Assembly (NCBI RefSeq): GCF_002368195.1
Contig: NZ_AP018178.1
Coordinates: 4,808,721 to 4,872,720 of the forward strand
DNA from: Calothrix sp. NIES-2100
GTDB lineage: Bacteria > Cyanobacteriota > Cyanobacteriia > Cyanobacteriales > Nostocaceae
Direction of reading: 5' to 3'
Length of the DNA stretch: 64,000 nucleotides
Shown here: positions 34,970-43,244 of the stretch, piece after piece
Position numbering within the stretch: position 1 is the stretch's first letter
How the letters are laid out: each line of letters begins with the position of its first letter
Notes under the pieces: model-generated
Databases searched by the model: none
Told to the model about the DNA's origin: nothing
Seen by the model: only the letters and a program-made list of their open reading frames with translations
Translations under genes and position numbers: made by a program

Positions 34970-36208
34970 ATGAATAACAATTCAAATCAACCCGGAGAAT
35001 TTGACGCAGTACTTGGTGGTAAAGCACAAAATCCAAATTATGCTGTAGTTTTGGGAGGAATTGAGGGAGTCAAAAATCGTCTAAATAGCGAAGATTATGA
35101 AGTGATATTTGCAGCACTTGAGGATGCGCTTAAATATGGTGATGCAGGAGTAGATTTGATTATTGAAGCGTTATATGACTCTTCAGAGCCAATACATGAT
35201 TGTGCTGTTTATTTACTACGCAAAGCAGGTATTAAAGGAAAACAGGCATTACTTAATTATGACCCTTGGTTAGTGTTTACTACATTTAATAATTGGGGAG
35301 TTCGTTATTATGAAGGTAGGATACATGACACAAAAAATATAGCATATTATGTGCAAAGTAAAGGTACATTATCGCATTTGCTTAAAGAATCTAAAGCTAA
35401 GTCTATAGAAGCAATTAGATGCGAAATGTATTACAGAGAGCCAGATATTAAAACCGCTTTTAAAGATTTCACTGATACGCTGGTTAATGCTCGTGAATTA
35501 CTGATAAACATGAAAGCTTTATTGATTGGCGATCGCTGCGAGTTAGATAATATTAAATATCAAGAATCAAATATAAATGTATGTAGCATTCATCCCCTGT
35601 TAAAAGCCTATCCTAATTTAGAATTACTTCACATACGCGGACGAATGGTTGAGGAAGATATTCTAAAACCTGAATTAAAGATAGTACAAGTTCGGAATAA
35701 TCAAAATAATTCTAATATTCCTATCAAGCCGTTAAAACATGAAAGTCTAAGAACTCTGATTGTTGATGCTGATGGTATATCTGATGATAATCTTGTAAAA
35801 ATTTGTCAATTAGATTTACCATCTCTAGAGTACTTTGAATTATGGCTAGATAGAAGCCATTTAAGCAATATTAATATTGATAGTTTAGCCCCTGTACTTT
35901 CAGGTGAGTCCTTCCCTAACTTAGCGTACTTAGCAATAAGACAATGTGGGAATATGAGTGAGGTTGCTAAGGCTATTGTTAATTCGCCGATTATGAAAAA
36001 TTTGAAGATACTTGAGTTAACAGATGGAAATATAAGTAGTGGGGGTGCTATGACTTTGTTAAATTCTCCAGCGGTTAACCGCCTCCATACTCTCGATGTT
36101 TCTGCAAATCGTTTACATAACAATACAATTGAGCAACTTTCAAGCTTGAAATGTCGAGTAATTACAGATTCTCAGTTTAGCGATCGCTATTACTCAGTCT
36201 GGGAATAA
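34970..36208 (+). CDS. VLGG-tagged leucine-rich repeat protein (STM4015-like), copy 2
   Basis: 412 residues: tag NQPGEFDAVLGG and AVVLGGIEGVKNRL, HEAT-like segment (LEDALKYGDAGVDLIIEALY), LRR-type domain (LPSLEYFELWLDRS, FPNLAYLAIRQC, LKILELTDGNISSGGAMTLL) and C-terminal SDRYYSVWE. Start ATG 34970, 89 bp after the previous gene. The middle part (about 95-200) differs from the other copies, while both ends are conserved, as expected if the termini matter for recognition. No catalytic motif was seen. Predicted cytoplasmic: no signal peptide or membrane helix. Confidence 0.75.
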   Translation: MNNNSNQPGEFDAVLGGKAQNPNYAVVLGGIEGVKNRLNSEDYEVIFAALEDALKYGDAGVDLIIEALYDSSEPIHDCAVYLLRKAGIKGKQALLNYDPWLVFTTFNNWGVRYYEGRIHDTKNIAYYVQSKGTLSHLLKESKAKSIEAIRCEMYYREPDIKTAFKDFTDTLVNARELLINMKALLIGDRCELDNIKYQESNINVCSIHPLLKAYPNLELLHIRGRMVEEDILKPELKIVQVRNNQNNSNIPIKPLKHESLRTLIVDADGISDDNLVKICQLDLPSLEYFELWLDRSHLSNINIDSLAPVLSGESFPNLAYLAIRQCGNMSEVAKAIVNSPIMKNLKILELTDGNISSGGAMTLLNSPAVNRLHTLDVSANRLHNNTIEQLSSLKCRVITDSQFSDRYYSVWE

Positions 36209-36325
36209 ACTAAGGACAAAATCAGCATTTGTCAATCTATCTAAGTAGCGAATATAACAATAGAGACAATATACATAGGCGTGATGCTTCGCAGATATCG
36301 TGTCTAAAATTCAGGACAACCCAAG

Positions 36326-37555
36326 ATGAACAACAATCCAAATCTACCCAGAGAATATGATGCGGTGCTTGGTGGAGAACTACCTCCTCCGGTTAGCGGT
36401 GTGGTTTTAGGCGGAATTGAGGGGGTAAGAAGTCGATTGCAAAGTGGGGTGGTTAAGGCGCAGGTTGGGGCGCTTTCTGAGGCGTTGAATTATGGGGATG
36501 CTGGTTTAGAGATAGTGATTCAAGCCCTAGAGAATCAGTCAGGACAGGTGAGATTATCAGCTTATAATATTTTGCGATCTGCCGTAGGCGGCAGCGCTTC
36601 GCTATCGCGTCCTGAACCATCTGTAAAACAAGCACTGCAAAATTTTAATCCTTATGAATTTTTTCAGTGCATTCATACATTAAAAGCAGGTTACAAACAA
36701 GTTCATTCTGTAGCTATTAGCCCAGATAACAAAATTGTGGTATGTGGTGGAGGGGATAACAGCTACAACAGTATCATTGAGCCAAAAGTCTGGAATTTAG
36801 ATACAGGAGAACAAAAATCTGATCTCAGGTTTCATCATACGGCTGATATTAATTGGGTGGCTATTAGTCCTGATGGACAAAGGATGATTAGCGCTGGTGC
36901 AGATCAAAACATAATGCTTTGGTATGTAAATACAAGTAGACATCTTGCCAAATTAAACAAACATTCAACTATAATTTATGCGCTGGCTATACATCCTGAT
37001 GGAGAAACTTATTTTAGTGCAGATGGAAGTGGATATATCAAAATTTGGCGATGGAATTGGGGTGAAGAAATTGCTACTTTAGAAGGGCATTATCGCTCAA
37101 TTTATGCTCTTTGTCTATCTCCTGATGGCAAGCTGTTAATCAGTGGTGGAGAAGATAGAACTATTAGAATTTGGAACTTGAATTCTCAACGAGAAATATG
37201 GAGTCTTCAAGGACATTCACAGTCAATTCGTTCTCTAGCAATTAGTCCTAATGGACGTTATTTAGTGAGTGGTAGTGACCAAAGAATCAAAATTTGGAAT
37301 ATGCAAACTGGAGAACAACTATTTTCTTTTTATGGTCATGGTGATTGGGTTCGTTCTATTGTATTTAGTCCAAATGGTCAAACTTTTTTGACTACTGGCG
37401 ACCATAATATTAAAGTCTGGGATTTAGCTTCCGGGAAGAAAATCCTCACCTTTAGAGGTCATACAGAAGCTATTCGTTCATTGGCGCTGAGTTCTGATGG
37501 ACAAACATTGGTCAGTGGTGGTGCAGATGGCGTAGTCAAAGTGTGGAGGTTTTAA
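36326..37555 (+). CDS. VLGG-tagged WD40 repeat protein, second copy
   Basis: 409 residues: tag NLPREYDAVLGG and GVVLGGIEGVRSRL, HEAT-like segment (LSEALNYGDAGLEIVIQAL), a short insertion, then a WD40 propeller of about seven blades (VAISPDGQRMISAGADQNI, LCLSPDGKLLISGGEDRT). Between HEAT and propeller, residues SAVGGSASLSRPEPS are encoded by a palindromic dispersed repeat (CTGCCGTAGGCGGCAG, about 36580-36612) inserted in frame. The stop codon overlaps the start of the next gene (TAATG at 37553-37557), indicating translational coupling with an untagged LRR gene. It resembles the propeller protein at 27389-28681. Confidence 0.85.
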   Translation: MNNNPNLPREYDAVLGGELPPPVSGVVLGGIEGVRSRLQSGVVKAQVGALSEALNYGDAGLEIVIQALENQSGQVRLSAYNILRSAVGGSASLSRPEPSVKQALQNFNPYEFFQCIHTLKAGYKQVHSVAISPDNKIVVCGGGDNSYNSIIEPKVWNLDTGEQKSDLRFHHTADINWVAISPDGQRMISAGADQNIMLWYVNTSRHLAKLNKHSTIIYALAIHPDGETYFSADGSGYIKIWRWNWGEEIATLEGHYRSIYALCLSPDGKLLISGGEDRTIRIWNLNSQREIWSLQGHSQSIRSLAISPNGRYLVSGSDQRIKIWNMQTGEQLFSFYGHGDWVRSIVFSPNGQTFLTTGDHNIKVWDLASGKKILTFRGHTEAIRSLALSSDGQTLVSGGADGVVKVWRF

Positions 37556-38511
37556 TGTCAGAAAATATTAATCAATTTTTTATCAAACTGGAAAACTGGA
37601 AATTCCAGCAATTTAATCCTCAAGTTGGTATTATCAACCCTGAAAATCATGCTTATGCAATTCGATTTTTACCTAAAAATCGCAGTAAGAGCATAAATTT
37701 AGAGCCTTTTCATGGTCTCTTGCAAGACCCTCAAGTTAATCAAATTCAAGCTTTGATTTGTCAAATAGGATATGAAAATTATTGTAACGAGAATGTCTGC
37801 TTTGGGATGGTTTTAGAAGCCCTGTGTGATGCTTGCGAAGAATTACCCAATCTTCAAGCATTATTTATAGGAGATGGAGAGCAACATGAATATCGCAAAT
37901 CTAAACTGGCAGTTTTTGATATTCGTCCAATTTTAGAAGCATTTCCCAATTTACAATTGCTGAAAGTACGCGGTCAATTTCATGAATATCTTTTAGAGTG
38001 CGAATCTTTCAAGCATGAAAATCTCAAAACACTAATCATAGAAACAGCAGATATCGATGAGAAAAACTTTGCTCAAATTTGTGCTTTACAATTACCAAAT
38101 CTAGAATGTTTAGAACTTTGGTTTGGTAGACAGCTACGTCATTCAAAATTTGTGATGGATCGGTTAACACCAATTTTTTTTGGTGAATCATTCCCAAACT
38201 TGGCTTATTTAGGACTTCGTAGCAGTGAATTTGCTGATTTACTTGCAGAGAATATAGTGCAGTCACCAATTATTGAACGCCTCTTAGAACTTGACTTATC
38301 AAAAGGTAATTTAAGCGATCGCGGCGCACGAGCTTTGTTAAAATGTCCAGCAATCAATCAGCTTCATACCTTCGATATTTCTAATAACTGCGTATCAGAA
38401 AGTATGGTTCAACGATTGTTAAAACTTAATTGTCAGGTGATTGCATATGAACAAGAAAGTGAGGTGGACAGAGGATGTGGTGCATCACGATACTCGGCTT
38501 TGCATGAGTAA
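37555..38511 (+). CDS. Leucine-rich repeat protein (STM4015-like) lacking the tag
   Basis: 318 residues, beginning MSENINQFFIKLENWKFQQF directly in the part that in other copies follows the HEAT segment. The domain then matches them: LPNLECLELWFGRQ, FPNLAYLGLRSSEF and LLELDLSKGNLSDRGARALL, ending ASRYSALHE. It keeps the conserved tail but has no VLGG tag. Its ATG shares one base with the stop of the tagged WD40 gene. The likely history is insertion of a propeller between tag and LRR parts, splitting one gene into two coupled ones. The tagged WD40 protein and this protein may act as a pair. Confidence 0.75.
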   Translation: MSENINQFFIKLENWKFQQFNPQVGIINPENHAYAIRFLPKNRSKSINLEPFHGLLQDPQVNQIQALICQIGYENYCNENVCFGMVLEALCDACEELPNLQALFIGDGEQHEYRKSKLAVFDIRPILEAFPNLQLLKVRGQFHEYLLECESFKHENLKTLIIETADIDEKNFAQICALQLPNLECLELWFGRQLRHSKFVMDRLTPIFFGESFPNLAYLGLRSSEFADLLAENIVQSPIIERLLELDLSKGNLSDRGARALLKCPAINQLHTFDISNNCVSESMVQRLLKLNCQVIAYEQESEVDRGCGASRYSALHE

Positions 38512-38561
38512 TATAGGAATCTGATTTAATTTTTGATTATTATAAATTAGCACTAGTCAAC

Positions 38562-39779
38562 ATGAACAACAATCCAAAACAACCAAGGGAATTTGACGCA
38601 GTAGTTGGGGGAAATGCACCTGATAATCGTGCGGTGCTAGGAGGGATTGCAGGAGTCAAGAGTCGTTTTAAGAGTGGAGTTTTTGATTTACAGGTTGCTG
38701 CACTTGCTGATGCATTAAATTATGGAAATACGGGTTTAGATTTGCTGATTGATGCATTGCAAGACTCCTCACATAAAATTCATAAAATTGCAGTTGAACT
38801 ATTGCAAGAAACAGAAGGAAAAGGAAAGCAAGCGCTTTTAGGATGTCAGCTAGGGTTATTTTATACAACTTTAAATGATTGGAAAGCTGAAAAGTTTAAT
38901 CCTCATACTGGTATCGCTAGTTCATCTGAGACAGCCTATATAGTAAATCTAGAGCAATTAAAGTTATTATTGCAAGACCCACAAGTTAATCAAATTGAAG
39001 CTTTAATTTGTTATTTATCTGGATACGACTCTTATTACAAAGCCAGTCAAGATTTTTATAGTTACGTTGATACTCTTTTTGAAGAACGTCATCAATTGAC
39101 TAATCTTAAAGCTTTATATATAGGGGATTCTTGGGAATATTATCAAAAATCTTATATAGGTTTAGGAGACATAAGTTTAATATTGAAAGCTTATCCTAAC
39201 TTAGAAGTACTGTATCTTCATGGTGGTTGTAACGAATTGGAATGTGAAAAACTACAACATAATAATTTGAAAAGTTTAATTATTAATGGAACAAATATTA
39301 GTGATGTAGCAATTTATCGCCTTTGCTCACTCGATTTACCAGCTTTAGAGTATTTTCAATTATGGATGGGTAGAATTTATGAACATAGTTCCGATCATAC
39401 TATTGACAGCCTCAAACCAATTCTTTTTAGTGAATCATTTCCGAATTTAAGCTATTTAGGTTTACATAGTGATTATGCTGATGCAATAGCCGATGCGATC
39501 GCACAATCTTCTTTCATGGCTGAATCTCCCCTTCTCGCAACCCTGGAAGTACTAGATCTATCAATGGGAAACTTGACAGACACAGGTTTGAACGCTTTGA
39601 TTGAATCTCAAGCAATTATTAATTTACATACTCTCAATATCGCTAACAATTATGTATCAGAAGAATTTATTCAGGAGATTAAACAATCATCCCTGATTGA
39701 TTGTTTATTGATTGCTCATTCTCAAGAAAAGATATATGAAGGATATAGCCCTTCTCGCTATTCTTCGTTACACGAATAA
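38562..39779 (+). CDS. VLGG-tagged leucine-rich repeat protein (STM4015-like), copy 4
   Basis: 405 residues: variant tag KQPREFDAVVGG and RAVLGGIAGVKSRF with a shorter linker between the two GG motifs, HEAT-like segment (ALADALNYGNTGLDLLIDAL), LRR-type domain (LPALEYFQLWMGRI, FPNLSYLGLHSDY, LEVLDLSMGNLTDTGLNALI) and tail PSRYSSLHE. The gap to the previous gene is 50 bp. The variable middle (about 100-180) again differs from its neighbours. Nothing suggests decay. Function inferred only from the cluster. Confidence 0.75.
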   Translation: MNNNPKQPREFDAVVGGNAPDNRAVLGGIAGVKSRFKSGVFDLQVAALADALNYGNTGLDLLIDALQDSSHKIHKIAVELLQETEGKGKQALLGCQLGLFYTTLNDWKAEKFNPHTGIASSSETAYIVNLEQLKLLLQDPQVNQIEALICYLSGYDSYYKASQDFYSYVDTLFEERHQLTNLKALYIGDSWEYYQKSYIGLGDISLILKAYPNLEVLYLHGGCNELECEKLQHNNLKSLIINGTNISDVAIYRLCSLDLPALEYFQLWMGRIYEHSSDHTIDSLKPILFSESFPNLSYLGLHSDYADAIADAIAQSSFMAESPLLATLEVLDLSMGNLTDTGLNALIESQAIINLHTLNIANNYVSEEFIQEIKQSSLIDCLLIAHSQEKIYEGYSPSRYSSLHE

Positions 39780-39811
39780 AAGTTTTTACCTATAAATTAG
39801 GATTAGCCAAA

Positions 39812-41065
39812 ATGAACAACAATGACAATCAACCCAGAGAATTTGACGCAGTACTTGGTGGAGAAGCGCCACCTCCTGTTAGTGGTGTGGTTTTAGGAGG
39901 AATTGAAGGAGTTAAAAATCGGTTGCAAAGTTCGGTGGTTGAGGCGCGGGTTGCGGCGCTTTCTGAGGCGTTGAATTATGGGGATGTGGGTTTAGATTTA
40001 GTGATTGAGGCTTTGCAAGATTCTTCGCTTTATGTTCAGCGAAATGCTGTGAAAATATTGAAGTCAACTGGAGATTTGAAAGCGAAAGAAGCATTGCTAC
40101 ATTATGACTATAATTTGTTTTTTACTAAATTAGAAGATTGGGATAGCCAAGAAATCAATCATCAGACGAATACTGTTGAACAAGTTAGTAATGCGTATAT
40201 CATAACAATTCCGTACAGTGGAAATGCACTAAATGAGCTTATTCTTAAAAAGCCTCATACTGGTTATATTGAAGCTTTACAATGCAAGTATGGAAGACAT
40301 ACTTCTGGAGATATTGTTATTAATGCATTGGTCAATGCTAAAGAAGAATTGAAAAATCTGAAAGCCTTGTACATTGGAGATATGCATGATTATGAATACA
40401 AGACTTCTGATGCAAGATTAAGTGACATGAGTCCTCTATTAAATGCTTATCCTCAATTAGAAGTATTACAAGTTCGTGGATTTGCATATGATTCTGATTC
40501 TGGTTTAGCTTTTAAACCATTACGACATGAAAATCTCAAATCTCTAATTCTTGAAACTGGTTACATGCTATGTAGTAAAATTATCGATCAAATTTGCCAG
40601 CTTGACTTGCCAAATCTTGAATATTTAGAATTATGGTTAGGTAATGATGAAAATTATTATCCACGACTTTACTCTCAATATGAGAATGAAGAGGATTTCC
40701 GTAGTAACATCGCATATTCGTCTCTTAGTAATTTAACACCAATTATTTCTGGTAAGGCTTTTCCTAAACTTAAATATTTAGGCTTACGTAGTACTAGCTA
40801 TTCTAACGCGATCGCGGAAACAATAGTACAATCTCCGCTACTAGAAAACCTCGCAGTTCTTGATATTTCGATGGGGACTTTAAGTGATATAGGAGCAGAA
40901 GTTTTATTGAACTGTCCGAAAATAAATCAGCTGCATACCCTTAATGTATCAATGAATCTTTTATCTACCACAATGATTGAAAAATTATCCAATTTAAAAT
41001 GCAGGGTAGTTGCAGAACCACAAGCTGACAGTGCAGAGTATCGCTACTACACTTTATCTGAATAA
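39812..41065 (+). CDS. VLGG-tagged leucine-rich repeat protein (STM4015-like), copy 5
   Basis: 417 residues: tag NQPREFDAVLGG and GVVLGGIEGVKNRL, HEAT-like segment (LSEALNYGDVGLDLVIEALQ), LRR-type domain (LPNLEYLELWLGNDE, FPKLKYLGLRSTSY, LAVLDISMGTLSDIGAEVLL) and tail YRYYTLSE. Its first 200 bp are close to identical in places to those of the tagged WD40 gene at 36326, for example GCGCTTTCTGAGGCGTTGAA in both, which points to recent duplication or gene conversion of the tag module. It is followed after 22 bp by the STM4014-like gene, linking the LRR genes to the modification enzymes. Confidence 0.75.
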   Translation: MNNNDNQPREFDAVLGGEAPPPVSGVVLGGIEGVKNRLQSSVVEARVAALSEALNYGDVGLDLVIEALQDSSLYVQRNAVKILKSTGDLKAKEALLHYDYNLFFTKLEDWDSQEINHQTNTVEQVSNAYIITIPYSGNALNELILKKPHTGYIEALQCKYGRHTSGDIVINALVNAKEELKNLKALYIGDMHDYEYKTSDARLSDMSPLLNAYPQLEVLQVRGFAYDSDSGLAFKPLRHENLKSLILETGYMLCSKIIDQICQLDLPNLEYLELWLGNDENYYPRLYSQYENEEDFRSNIAYSSLSNLTPIISGKAFPKLKYLGLRSTSYSNAIAETIVQSPLLENLAVLDISMGTLSDIGAEVLLNCPKINQLHTLNVSMNLLSTTMIEKLSNLKCRVVAEPQADSAEYRYYTLSE

Positions 41066-41087
41066 AGGGGAGATAAGAGAAAAAACA

Positions 41088-42275
41088 ATGCTGAACTTTA
41101 TCCTCATCGCCAACCCTGAAAATCGCCGTGTCGGTTTCTTCCAACAAGCACTAACTTATTTCAACTTACCACCAGCCACGGTAGTAGATTACGCAGATTT
41201 AATTTCCTGTAAACAAACTCTCGAACAATTCAATGCACCCAACACTATTATCCGCTTCGATTCTCCTGAGAAAAACTTTGATATTGATCGCGCAATCATC
41301 GCCGCAGGTTTCAATGTATCAGATAACGGACAACATCAACGCATCAGTCCCGGCGAAGCTATGAAATTAGAATTCGACAAAGGACGCATCCTCTACCCGC
41401 GACAGTGGTATTTAGGCTGGCGCTATCTCTTACAAACATGGGAAACCTTCTTTACCCCCCTCCTCGCTTGCGGGGAGGGGTTGGGGGTGGGGTACTTCAT
41501 GAACCATCCCCAAGATATTGCTGTGATGTTTGACAAACCAGCTTGTCACGCAAGATTCAGCAATTACAATATTCCCGTACCTCGTTCTCTAGGTAAAATT
41601 CACAATTACGAGCATTTACGCGAACAAATGCAAACCCAGGGAATAGAACGAGTATTTGTCAAACTCTCTCACGGTTCCGCTGCTTCTGGAGTTGTTGCTT
41701 ACCGCGCCAATTCGCGTTTTGAATCAGCTATTACCACCGTTGAACGAGTGCGGGAAAATGGGGAAACTCTGCTTTACAATTCCCGGAAAATTAGACACTA
41801 CACCCACCGCGAAGAAATCGCCGATATCATCAACATTTTAACAGCAGAAGGCGTACAAGTTGAAGAATGGCTACCCAAAGCACATTTACAAGGATGCGGT
41901 TTTGATGTGCGCGTGGTGGTTATCAATGGTGAAGCACAACATATAGTTGTTCGCCTTGGTAAAAGTCCGATGACAAATTTACATTTGGGGAATGAACGGG
42001 GAGATACTGAGGAATTTTTAGCAAAAGTTGGTGCAGAAAATTGGGAGATGATGAAGCGAACTTGTGAACAAGCAGCCAGCTTATTTCCTCATAGTTTATA
42101 TTGCGGAGTTGATTTACTGATTTTACCAGATTGGAAAACTCATGCGATTTTAGAGATTAATGCTTTTGGTGATTTATTACCGGGTATTTTGTGGAATGGG
42201 ATGGATACTTATACGAGTGAAGTTAAGGCAATTTTGAAAATAACCGCAGAGGCGCAGAGAATATATGATTTGTAA
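41088..42275 (+). CDS. STM4014 family ATP-grasp-like protein
   Basis: 395 residues from ATG 41088, preceded by the ribosome-binding sequence AAGGGGAGATAAG. The N-terminal domain is unknown. The C-terminal half looks like an ATP-grasp ligase: VFVKLSHGSAASGVVAYRA (about 190), FDVRVVVINGEAQHIVVRLG (about 280), TNLHLGNERG (about 296), and the metal-binding end AILEINAFGDLLPG (about 353). ATP-grasp enzymes join a carboxylate to an amine, for example adding Glu to a protein C-terminus as RimK does. Residues about 122-137 (FFTPLLACGEGLGVGY) are encoded by a G/C-rich dispersed repeat inserted in frame. It is adjacent to STM4013, STM4012 and STM4011 in the same order as the conserved cluster. Confidence 0.78.
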   Translation: MLNFILIANPENRRVGFFQQALTYFNLPPATVVDYADLISCKQTLEQFNAPNTIIRFDSPEKNFDIDRAIIAAGFNVSDNGQHQRISPGEAMKLEFDKGRILYPRQWYLGWRYLLQTWETFFTPLLACGEGLGVGYFMNHPQDIAVMFDKPACHARFSNYNIPVPRSLGKIHNYEHLREQMQTQGIERVFVKLSHGSAASGVVAYRANSRFESAITTVERVRENGETLLYNSRKIRHYTHREEIADIINILTAEGVQVEEWLPKAHLQGCGFDVRVVVINGEAQHIVVRLGKSPMTNLHLGNERGDTEEFLAKVGAENWEMMKRTCEQAASLFPHSLYCGVDLLILPDWKTHAILEINAFGDLLPGILWNGMDTYTSEVKAILKITAEAQRIYDL

Positions 42276-42290
42276 GAATTTGCGTTGTCC

Positions 42291-42323
42291 AGATCCCCGA
42301 CTTCTCAAAGAAGTTGGGGATCT
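42291..42323. repeat. Dispersed hairpin (GATCCCCGACTTCT family), copy 3
   Basis: AGATCCCCGACTTCT pairs with AGAAGTTGGGGATCT (one G-U) 15 bp after the STM4014-like stop. A second palindrome, GGGCGGGG with CCCCGCCC, follows at 42369-42387. Both lie inside the operon, between STM4014 and STM4013. Confidence 0.7.
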
Positions 42324-42422
42324 AAATACCGATTCAATTAATGATCGTGATATATGGATTGTCGCAAAGGGCGGGGAGACCCCGCCCCTACGGGTGCATA
42401 TGTTTATAAAACATAATTTTTT

Positions 42423-43229
42423 ATGGCTATGTTAAATATGAATCAAATTGTTGGAAAGCATGATATTTTATTTATCACTATAGATACATTGCGTTATGAT
42501 GTAGCTAAAAATTTACTCGCACAAGGACGCACTCCTAATTTAGAAAAAGTTCTACCAAACACAGGTTGGGAAGAACGCCATTCACCGGGAAATTTCACTT
42601 ACGCGGCGCATCATGCGTTTTTTGCGGGTTTTTTACCCACACCCATAACACCAGGAATTCATCCCCGGATTTTTGCTTTAGGATTTGAAGGAAGTACCAC
42701 CACAACTGATGAAACTTGTGTGTTATATAGCGCAAATATTGTTAGTGGATTAGCTGCTAAGGGATATCATACAGTTTGTATTGGGGGCGTTGGTTTTTTT
42801 AACAAACGCAATCCTTTAGGTAATGTAATTCCTGGGATGTTTGCTGAAAGTTACTGGAGTCCTGAGTTAGGTGTTACTCACCCCAAATCTACAGAAAATC
42901 AGGTAAATCTGGCGCGGGAGATTTTAGAGAAAACGCCACATAATCAACGAATATTTTTATTTATCAATATTTCGGCTTTGCATCAACCAAATTATTTTTA
43001 CCTTCCCCATGCAAAAGATAAAATCGATACTATTGAATCTCACGCTGCTGCTTTGGAATATGTTGATAGTCAATTAGCTAATCTCTGGGATACTTTACGA
43101 AAAAGAAATTCTACTTTTTGCATTCTGTGTTCCGATCACGGGACAACTTATGGTGAAGATGGTTACACTGGACATCGACTTAGCCATCCTATGGTTTGGA
43201 CGGTTCCCTATGCAGAGTTTATTTTATGA
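42423..43229 (+). CDS. STM4013/SEN3800 family sulfatase-like hydrolase
   Basis: 268 residues of the alkaline-phosphatase/sulfatase superfamily. ILFITIDTLRYDVAKNLL (about 14-31) gives the metal-binding Asp. RHSPGNFTYAAHHAFFAGF resembles the nucleophile region, where a Thr may take the place of the usual Cys/Ser. FCILCSDHGTTYGEDGYTGH (about 232-250) gives the second metal site (D-H and final H). Related enzymes hydrolyse sulfate or phosphate esters or transfer phospho-groups. In the STM401x cluster the substrate is unknown. The upstream gap of 147 bp contains two hairpins; the next gene starts 15 bp downstream. Confidence 0.82.
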   Translation: MAMLNMNQIVGKHDILFITIDTLRYDVAKNLLAQGRTPNLEKVLPNTGWEERHSPGNFTYAAHHAFFAGFLPTPITPGIHPRIFALGFEGSTTTTDETCVLYSANIVSGLAAKGYHTVCIGGVGFFNKRNPLGNVIPGMFAESYWSPELGVTHPKSTENQVNLAREILEKTPHNQRIFLFINISALHQPNYFYLPHAKDKIDTIESHAAALEYVDSQLANLWDTLRKRNSTFCILCSDHGTTYGEDGYTGHRLSHPMVWTVPYAEFIL

Positions 43230-43244
43230 AAACTTGGAAAATTT

